From contig VFIW01000032.1 in assembly GCA_006386115.1 (NCBI GenBank), positions 392,668 through 456,667 of the forward strand: a DNA stretch of 64,000 nt. The letters are read 5' to 3'. Source of the DNA: Globisporangium splendens (taxonomy: Eukaryota > Oomycota > Peronosporomycetes > Pythiales > Pythiaceae). Under the pieces are notes generated by a model, which had not been told where the DNA came from, searched no databases, and saw nothing but the letters and a program-made list of their open reading frames with translations. The position numbers were made by a program, and so were the translations under genes. This document shows, one piece after another, positions 56,296-64,000 of this stretch (positions within the stretch are counted from its first letter, which is position 1; each line of letters begins with the position of its first letter).

Positions 56296-57770
56296 ATGTG
56301 GCGCACACACAACATTCTGGAAATGCAACCATCCCAACAGCATCGAGTCGCCACTGCCGCGCAATTAGCGCCGCTGCTGCAGCACATCGAGGCGTTCGCG
56401 AAGATCGTGAACGTGTCGCACACGCTGCAGCTCCACGAGTGGAACGCCGAGTCGCTGCAGCGTGCGATGCAGTGGGCGCGCTTCCTCGAGAAAGGCACGC
56501 TGCAGTACGGCACGCACCAGCAGACGCAGCTCGATGCACTTTTAAGGGACCAGTTCCCGATGATGACGCTGCCCAGTTTCGCCAAGGGCGATGTGATGAA
56601 TACACACGCATTGCAGCATGGTATGTTGCGTGTTATGCACGCGGATATGGTGTTTTTATTTGCTTTTCCCTAATGACGCTATTGGGCAATAGCATCGGTC
56701 CATTTGACGCGCTCGCTGCTGCAGAGTCCGTTTCTTGCCTCCCATCCGCTTCGATCCGAGATGCTGCGTCTCATTCTATCGCAGCACAAGAAGAACGCGC
56801 ATCCCAGTACTCAGTCGAATACGCAGCCCAACGGAGCAGACGCGCTGGACCGATCCGCGATCAGGTAGGGCATTTCTGAGGATCGTGCATTGTTTGTACA
56901 ATTGAGAGTGACATAATTTGTGTGGATGGATTTATCCACCTAGTGCGCTCTTTGCTGACCGCGTTGCGTCGGATCAGAAAGCGACCACGTTGCTGCGGAT
57001 CGCGCAGATTATGAGCAATGGCTGCAAGCCAGTGAGCGTCCGAGGTATGTATTTGCTATTGCGTGTGTGTGTCTGGTTTCGCTGCACAAGGTGGACTGAT
57101 ATGTAAATGCTGATAACGTTCTTAAATGAAAGCACTCTCACGTACGCTGTCGACTCCGCCGATGCAGTGCTACGCATTCTTGCCACGCACACTGCAACTC
57201 AAAGCCGTCGCGAAGAGCATCCAACAGAACGCGATCAGCGCCAAGGTTCGGTCTGCTGTTGCCTCATCGTCATCTGCGGACAGCGCGTACGCGACCTTCT
57301 TGGCAGAGCTCAAGAAACAATTTGACTCAAGCTCCACAGCCTCACAATCTAGTGGCTCATCAGGCGACGATGATGTCAAGGAAGTCGTGGCGCTCATGGT
57401 GTGTGCGCTCGAGTGGCCGGACGAGAAGACGCATGGCATTCGTGACGATCTACGGACTCAGATCGTCGAAAACTGGGTGCAGCACCAGCCGCGGCGGCTC
57501 TGGTTGTTCCATCCGTGGCTCTGCGCCATGCTCGCAGAAGCCTCCAGCGCCGTTCGCGCAGTGTACATCCGGCATCTCTTCGAGCACGGCTTCCTGCTGG
57601 AGCCACCACGTTCAGGTAGAGGTTCCATAACTGAGCTGAGTGGCTTTGCCATGCGCGTTGCCACGCTGTTACTGACCAACGGCAGTGAGTCCCAAGTCCA
57701 CGCAGCACTGGAGAAGCTGGATCCAGTCGTCTTCAACACGCATTTCGGGCAAGTGTCCATCAGTGAATGA
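56296..57770 (+). CDS. FANCF: FANCF-like protein (Fanconi anaemia core complex)
   Basis: In animals FANCF is the adaptor of the Fanconi core complex, which activates repair of DNA interstrand crosslinks. Exons: 56296-56620, 56693-56864, 56944-57044 and 57133-57770, GT-AG and in phase, 411 residues (human ~374). The N-terminus has [20 protein letters not shown], then [20 protein letters not shown], spaced as in FANCF (LLQH, VS-x-T, RA-x-QWAR-x-L, G-x-H). The C-terminal region has [23 protein letters not shown], aligning with the helical-repeat domain. The assignment is from memory of the family pattern and should be confirmed by profile search. An alternative start is ATG 56323. The next gene starts 144 bp downstream on the same strand. 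Confidence 0.7.
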
Positions 57771-57914
57771 CGTTTTTTCTACCAATCACATTGTTCATTC
57801 GTTTCTCCACCAATCACAAGTGTTATTGCAGTGTTTTATAGCCAGTGGAATCGCGTCATTCGCACCAACCAGTTCTTTTTGCTGTGAATGTCCATGTGTT
57901 GACTGAAAGCAGAC

Positions 57915-59822
57915 ATGTTGCGCGCTCGCATGCACATCGGAAGCGCGCTTCTGCGGCGCCAAACGCTCTCAAATGCGCCGGCAGCAGCACCCCGCAGGCA
58001 TCTTAACAGTGCGTACGGTCAACGTCCGTTCCACTCCCTCGGGCTGAGTCAAGGACTGGTGCACAAGCTCACGCAACTGGGGCTCACAACACCCACAGCG
58101 GCGCAACGACAGGTGCGATCATTGAGCTGCTCCTGCTGATATTGCTTCACACGTTCTTTTGCATAGCTCACATGTATGAATGCCTCACTCGCGCAGGCAA
58201 TTCCGTCCATCTTGCGGCGGGACGACGTGGTCGTGGCAGCCGAGACCGGCGGCGGCAAGACGCTCGCGTACCTGCTGCCGCTCCTGGAGCAGCTCCAAGC
58301 GCATCCGCTGCCCTTGAACACGATCCACCGGCCCGTGGGGCTCATCCTCACGACGTCCCAGGAGCTCGTGCGCCAGGTCGCGGCCGTGCTCGAGACGCTG
58401 CACCCGGAGATCGCCAAGCACACCGTGAGTCTGTCGTCGACCAACCAGTCGCTGAGCAACCACAAGACGTGTCCGCTGCTGATCGCGACGCCCAAGGCGC
58501 TGCTGCGTGCATGCAAACCAAAGGACTTTGCGTTCACGAAGACAATCGTGGTGGACGAAGCCGACATGCTGCTCGGCGGCGGGTTCGAGAAGGACACCAA
58601 GCAGATCATCGCGACGATCCGCAACCAGCCGCTGCTGAAATCCAACCTGAATAATCTGGAGCACGCGCGGCAACGGCTTCCAACGACAGAGGAGGAGGAG
58701 GAAGAGCTGATCCATACGGACGACGTGTCGTCCGAGACGCGCCAGACGATCTTCAGTGCTATATCCTTTTCAAACGGCTTCTTGCTGCGTGTTTGCATGG
58801 CTGTGTGTGTGTTTCATTGTCTCTCGAGGTGGCCTTAACAGCGAACTGGTGGTGTTTGTTTTGTGTGTGTACGCTACGATTCCGGACTACGGCAAGCGCT
58901 CCGTTCGTCAGTACATCGAGTACAAGTTCCCGTCAGCGCAATTCGCGGTCACAGAGGTAAAATATGCCAGCTCACATGCGGCTGCAGCGGCCATGTTCGC
59001 ATTCTCACTCTGTTACTACCTGTATGTATTTTTTGTGATAGGATTTCCACCGCACGTTGCCGCGGCTGGACATGAAGTACTACGACTTACAGGATCACAT
59101 CGACCAGTCCAGTCACGGTAGGGCAGACGTCGAAGAAGCCGCACGTCAGCAGTTGCTGTGGAAGATCCTGACGGACGAACAGCAGCGCCAGACCACGAAC
59201 AAGGGCAACAACACGTTGATCTTCACCAACTCGATCGCCAGCGCCGACTCGCTCTTCGACTTTCTCCAGCAGCAGCAGCCTTCCTTCCCGTGCGTGATGT
59301 TCCACAAAGAAATCAGTCGCGATGACCGCCAAGCCGTACTCTCGCAACTGGACGATGAGACCTCCAATGTCGTCGTAGTGTGCACCGATATCGCAGCGCG
59401 AGGACTGGACACGACCAAGGTACACGTGCATGCATTTGGTATCACAGATTATGGACTCTGCTTGGGTCTTGCTGATACCTTGTTTTTGGTCAGGTGCGGC
59501 ATGTGATCCAGTACGAGTTCGCGAATGACGTCGTGAGCCACTTGCATCGCATCGGGCGCACGGCGCGCGCTGGTACCGCAGGGAAAGGTATCCTTTTACA
59601 TTGTCGATGTGCTTACTATGGCCGTGCAGTGACGATACCAATCTTCATCCATCGTCTTGTTTGCTTGTGTGCGTCAAAGTGACAAATATCATCTCGCATG
59701 AGAATGCGCTCGTGGTCGAAAAGATCATGGAGGCTGGAGACTCGGCGCTCGATGGCGCGTTCAGCCGCAAACGCAGTCTCCGCAAGAAAGTCAAGAAACT
59801 CCAGCGAGAGAACCGCCGCTAG
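57915..59822 (+). CDS. DEAD-box RNA helicase, probably mitochondrial, with U12 introns
   Basis: ATP-dependent RNA helicase, 486 residues. Exons: 57915-58112, 58197-58760, 58873-58956, 59042-59419, 59494-59587 and 59680-59822. Motifs in order: the Q-like region PTAAQRQ, I (AETGGGKT), Ia/Ib (TTSQELVRQ), II (VVDEADMLL), III (SAAT, split by an AT-AC intron), IV (LIFTNS), V (VCTDIAARGLD) and VI (HRIGRTARAG). The N-terminus is Arg/Ala-rich without acidic residues, which suggests mitochondrial import. The VAAT/SAAT form of motif III is like plant RH22/RH39-type helicases, which act in organelle rRNA maturation. A similar role here is inference. The C-terminal tail is basic (RKRSLRKKVKKLQRENRR). Confidence 0.93.
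58761..58872 (+). other. U12-type AT-AC intron in the DEAD-box gene
   Basis: Begins ATATCCTTTT and ends GTGTAC, and joins SA to AT of helicase motif III in phase 0. A branch-like CCTTAAC lies at 58833-58839, farther than usual from the acceptor (about 34 nt). Confidence 0.72.
59588..59679 (+). other. Intron with U12-like donor GTATCCTTTT
   Basis: The donor matches the GT-subtype U12 consensus; the acceptor is AAAG. No clear branch site, so the class is uncertain. Confidence 0.5.
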
Positions 59823-60131
59823 CGTTGCCATGTCATGTTGTGACCATCGGGATCAACTGCTTCAGGTCGCAGAGACACATAGAGAGATTTTGGAGTTGCG
59901 ACTCGGTTCTTCAAACGTTGCATGTTCACTGCCTGACCAAGACGATAAAAATAAAGCTTTGACTATGTTTGGGCAAGAGTCTTGAACAGCGAAACTCCCC
60001 CCAGCTCCATGCAAAATATTGGCTGCTTACCTCGCTCTATGATCCATAGCGTCTTCCTGCCTGTTCATGCGCAGACTGCAAGGCAGGAGCCACCAGCAAC
60101 AGCCTCGTCACTAGATTAGGACGACGTCACC

Positions 60132-62216
60132 ATGGCCGACATGAAGGAGCTCCGACTGCGTCGTGTCATCGGCTACAATGGTATGTCGTGTGTCTGCATC
60201 TTGTTCGTTCGTGCATACATCTTTGCCATTGTGCTCACTCCACCGCACTTGATCAAACAGGCACGTCTCTCAATACGTTGATCTACACGACGGACGGCAA
60301 GTACTTGGTCTATTCGCTCGGTCTCGCAGTCGTGATCCGGGACCTGCGCACCAACACGCAGGCATTCCTACGTGGCCACACGGACATCATCATGTGCCTC
60401 ACGGTCTCGAACGACGGTACAATGCTCGCGTCGAGCCAGCAATCCAAGAGCCGCGGCAACAAGGCGCCCGTGATCGTCTGGGATCTCCATAAAGCCACAC
60501 AGCACATGGCGACCGAAGCCGATCAAAGCGACTGCGCGCTCTTTCGCCTCGTTCTGCATATGGGCAAAGTGCAGGACCTCGCGTTCTCTGCCAAAGACAG
60601 CTATCTGTTCACGGTCGGAGGCCAGGACGACAACGCGCTCGTGTGCTGGAACATGAAGAACGGCGAGCCGATCTGCGGGATCCCCTCGGGGGACGACTCG
60701 ACGCTCGTTGTGTCAGCATTCCACATGAGTGTGAACGACGATCTCCTGGTCGCGGGCGGCAATTACGCCATCTCGGTCTGGCGCGTCGACATCAAACACC
60801 GCAAGTTCCACTCGCTGCGTGCCAACCTGGGGAGTCTCAAACGCATCGTCATGTGCATCGGCGTCTCGCCCGACGACAAAGTCGCGTATTGCGGTACGAA
60901 AACCGGCGACCTCCTCGAGATCATCTTGGACTGCGACCTCACCAAGCCGAATTGCATGTTTCCCCCCGTCGGCACGCAGAAGCCGCGCTACAGCCGCACG
61001 ACCAAGGAGCGATTCAGTCGGCATCAACACGATCCTCGTGCACGACGACGAAGAGAACAAACGCTTTGTGCTGCTGGGGTCAGGCGACGGCACACTCGCG
61101 TGTCTGCGTATCGGCGCCATCAGCGAAGCCGCGTCCAAGACCACGCCGATCGCGACCGATTTCACGGAGAAGCTCGTCGGCGGCGTCACATCTATCTCCG
61201 AGGGCAGGCATGGCGACTTCTTCGCGGGCACCAACAACTCCAACATTTACCATTTCGAGCTCCCCGAGACCGGCGGCATCAAGGTCGAACTGCGCTCGAC
61301 ATGCCACTACAGCAGCATCAACGACGTCGTGTTTCCGCACTCGCCCGAACGCCGCGACGACGAAAACGCGCATTTGTTCGTCACATGCTCGAAAACTGAC
61401 ATCCGCATCTGGGACGCGCGCAAGGGGCAAGAGATCCTGCGTATCCAGGTGCCCAACTTGGTCTGCAACTGCATCGATCTCACGCCCGACGGCACCGTGA
61501 TCGTGAGTGGATGGGACGACGGCAAAGTGCGCGCGTTCTACCCGGAAAGCGGCAAGCTCAAATTCGTGATTCAGGATGCGCATAACGAATCCGCCACGGC
61601 GATCGCTGTGTGCGCATCGGCGTACGCATCGTCCAAGGAATGGCGCTTGATCACGGGTGGCAAGGACGGTCGTGTCCGCGTCTGGCGCATCACACCGTCA
61701 CGGCAAACCATGGAGGCATCCCTGAAGGAACATCGCGGTTCCGTCAACTCGATCCAGGTCGTCAAGGACTGCAGTGCGTGCGTGAGCGCGTCTTCTGATG
61801 GCTCCTGTATCGTGTGGAACCTGGAGACGTTCGTGCGCACGCAGGCCATGTTCGCGTCGACAGTGTTTCGCCGCATCCTGTATCACCCGGATGAAAGCCA
61901 AATGGTCACGTGCGGCTCGGACCGGCGGATCACGTACTTCGACTCGTTCGACGGCGAGGCGACCCGTGCGCTCGAAGAAGCGTCCGAGTCCGAGATGCTC
62001 GCAATGGACATCGAGCAGAGCGGGACGGCGTTTGTCACGGGCGGCCGCGATAGACTCTTGAAAGTGTGGCATTACGACAACGGCGAAACGATCGGCATCG
62101 GCAAGGGCCACAGCGAGGCTGTCAACGCGGTCAAGATCTCTCCCGACAGGAAAGAAGTCGTGACGGTCGGGTCCGAAGGCGCGATCATGGTCTGGGACGA
62201 TGCGGATGTGCTCTGA
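60132..62216 (+). pseudogene. CFAP52: CFAP52/WDR16-like flagellar WD-repeat protein, one frameshift
   Basis: CFAP52 is an inner-lumen protein of ciliary doublets. Exon 1 is 60132-60180 and exon 2 is 60261-62216, GT-AG. Two WD40 propellers are readable: the first to ~61010 (for example GQDDNALVCWNMKNG and AGGNYAISVWR), the second from ~61020 to the TGA at 62214 (GSGDGTLACLR, SGWDDGKVRAF, ITGGKDGRVRVWR, SEGAIMVWDD). The frame changes at about 61014-61020 between KERFS and VGINTI, where two nucleotides seem missing in a GT-type stretch. About 668 residues would be expected; as written, translation ends at about 61399. Outside the lesion the protein is well conserved. Confidence 0.87.
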
Positions 62217-62381
62217 TAAGTACAAAACTTACCTCTTTGCGGCTCGGCTCTTAGGCGTTCACTCTCCTTTTTCTATCAAATGCATCCCAAACTGTTGATT
62301 TGCCAAACCGTTTGGATTTGTTCTGCTTGCTGTTTGTCTACAATTATTGCAACTTACACACCTCATAAATACTCAGCTCAC
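62217..62381. other. Short intergenic between convergent genes
   Basis: 165 bp; nothing recognised. May hold both 3' UTRs. Confidence 0.5.
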
Positions 62382-64000
62382 TCAACGGCGTGTGGTCAAT
62401 CCATTCTTCAGGAGATCCAAAGTGCTGCTCGTGCTCGAAACTGGTCCACGAGGAGTAAAACGTGAGGTCCCTGTCTGCCACGACGACGATCTTCCTCCAC
62501 TTGTAGCGTTTTGTTGTTTCCCCTTGCATCGAATGCAGAATTGCGCCTCCGGGTCGCGGATACGCACCATATCACAAAATGCACACGTATCTGCTGACTT
62601 CTTTGCCGACCGATCGTCCGATGCTTTAGGAGAAGAGCGTTGCGCCGCTTTGCCGTCTATAATGAGTGTAAACAAGTCAGTACCACACGCTTTCTCGTTA
62701 CCTATATAAGAAACGCAAACGCACCATCATCACTGATATCCATGTCTTCTTCCGTCACGCTATGGTCTGATTGCAGCACTGGAGAAAATGTCGCGTCGTT
62801 GTTACTACTGCTGAACGAATCCTCTCGCAGCCGGGAGACGGGAACGTCCGGTGCATCGACAACCTCGATTGCTGCTGGAACAGCCACGGTGCTGCTACGC
62901 AGAGTGGCTGAGGCATTGTTACTTGTCGCCGAAGCGGACGACGAATGCCCCCGTTCTTCTCGTCGCGGTGGCAGCTCGTGACGTGTTGATTGCTCGTGAC
63001 GCCGGTCAGAATACTTTTGACTGTCGTTCAGGATATCTAAACTAAGTAAAAACCTCATCGCATCGTCAGCCGCGAGACGAATGGCTTCCTTCTTTTCCTC
63101 GTGACTCCCACTGCCAATCTCGACGTTGCCAATACTAAACGACCAGTGATGCCGCTTGGCACCTCGAAAGTAAATCACTTGTCTCTCCGTCGGGAGCTCG
63201 TTGGCATTCGTGTGTTTCATGCCTTGCCACATGCGCATGAAGGATTCGCTGCGCTCGGCGCGACTCCCCAACTTTTGGACGGCATTCGCATACACGCGGT
63301 TCGAATCGTCAATTAGCTTCCGCCATGCGATTCCTTGCTGCAACAGCTTTTCAAGCACCAGCTTGTACAGCTCGACAGTTGACGAATTTTGCAGCAGGAG
63401 CCATACTCGGCCGCCCAACTTCACGATACCTTTGCCATCGCCAATTTGCACTTCGAGGTTCGAACCCGAGAGCCGCTCCACTCGTTGCACATAATCGAGA
63501 TAGAACCGCATTTTCCGCGGCTTAGTCGTCTTGTTCAGCACCGGCGACAGGGCTTGAGGAAAGAAGCTGGCAAACCGCGACAAGACGTTCTTCATGAATC
63601 GGTCGTGCTTGGAGAAAGTCGGTTGTTCAATCTCCGGGTGTGCCGGTTCCCGACGCGAGGCGACCTGCTGCTCGGTTTTCACGCGAGGAGTTGTTGTTGC
63701 TCCAGACGATTCGCGACTCGACGATCGATACGAGGAACTCGGCGGCATGTCGTCGCTTCGACGCTGCTGCCAATGCGAAGGAGGAGGATCGTGGGGGTGG
63801 TGTGATGATGATGAAGACGACGATGGGTGGCGATGATGATACTCTGACGGCTCGTACGAGTGGTCATTGTACCTATTCGGTGAAGGCGGGCGAGGTGGTA
63901 AGCAATCTCCTGATCGATAGGGATCATATCGTACGTCGGACTCGCGGCGATCATCATACGACGATGGCGGCCTCCCATGGTACCCTGAGTCGTGGTGTTT
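62382..64000 (-). CDS. Unrecognised protein with C-terminal zinc-ribbon-like motif, 5' end outside window
   Basis: Exon 64000(partial)-62725 joins 62656-62382 across a 68-nt GT-AG intron in phase. The N-terminal part in view is Ser/Pro/His/Arg-rich. Then ~200 residues look globular (KHDRFMKNVLSRFASFFPQ, KMRFYLDYVQRVERL, VWLLLQNSSTVELYKLVLEK, RHHWSFSIGNVEIGSGS and EAIRLAADDAMRFLLSL). An acidic and Ser-rich linker follows, and the last exon has CAFC-(x11)-CIRC, a likely zinc ribbon. Downstream of it another frame (to 62344) looks more protein-like (KRYKWRKIVVVADRDLTFY, then FGSPEEWIDHTPLSEL). A one-base shift or an unseen intron near 62510-62520 is therefore possible. Function unknown. Confidence 0.6.

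Noticed and set aside
63290..63320. GGTTCGAATC resembling a tRNA T-arm
   Set aside because: It lies inside a coding region and no cloverleaf or A-box can be built around it. No tRNA was found elsewhere in the window.

Overview
The window is nuclear DNA of an oomycete, most likely a Pythium-type peronosporalean. The evidence is a crinkler (CRN) effector gene whose header carries the LxLYLAK motif form (the form I associate with Pythium rather than the LxLFLAK of Phytophthora), many short introns (about 60-120 nt), flagellar genes next to housekeeping genes, and an oomycete-type family joining membrane helices to leucine-rich repeats. The genus is inferred, not proven. Splice sites were read by eye from phase, consensus and family alignment.

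Layout. 0-13.5 kb is an unstable block: a mitochondrial aldehyde dehydrogenase with one frameshift; a decayed membrane-LRR fragment; a 5'-truncated Mei2-like RNA-binding gene; and a 2,066-bp inverted duplication (5073-7138 and 9555-11620) carrying two diverging CRN genes around a 2.4-kb spacer that holds an RNase H fragment and a repeated small-ORF family. A second membrane-LRR pseudogene closes the block. 13.6-23.4 kb is ordinary: exportin-1, an intact membrane-LRR gene, a BMT5-like rRNA methyltransferase and a Nudix hydrolase. 25.7-43.5 kb holds a mucin-like surface protein, two outward-facing 3-mercaptopyruvate sulfurtransferase paralogues, a PPIL3 cyclophilin, a PTC7-type phosphatase, a bZIP-like protein, a sarcosine oxidase and an RRM-RING protein. 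44.7-52.8 kb holds a second surface protein, the flagellar genes DAW1 and a SHIPPO-repeat protein, TOM7 and a KIX-like protein. 56.3-64 kb holds a FANCF homologue, a DEAD-box helicase, the flagellar gene CFAP52 and part of an unrecognised gene.

Themes. Three genes serve cilia/flagella (DAW1, the SHIPPO protein, CFAP52). DAW1 and CFAP52 each carry a 2-nt frameshift and DAW1 also lacks a splice acceptor AG, while most neighbouring housekeeping genes read through cleanly. Two AT-AC introns with minor-spliceosome (U12) donor consensus are visible, one in the SHIPPO gene and one in the DEAD-box gene. The CRN inverted duplication is the most recent-looking event, because its arms appear identical.
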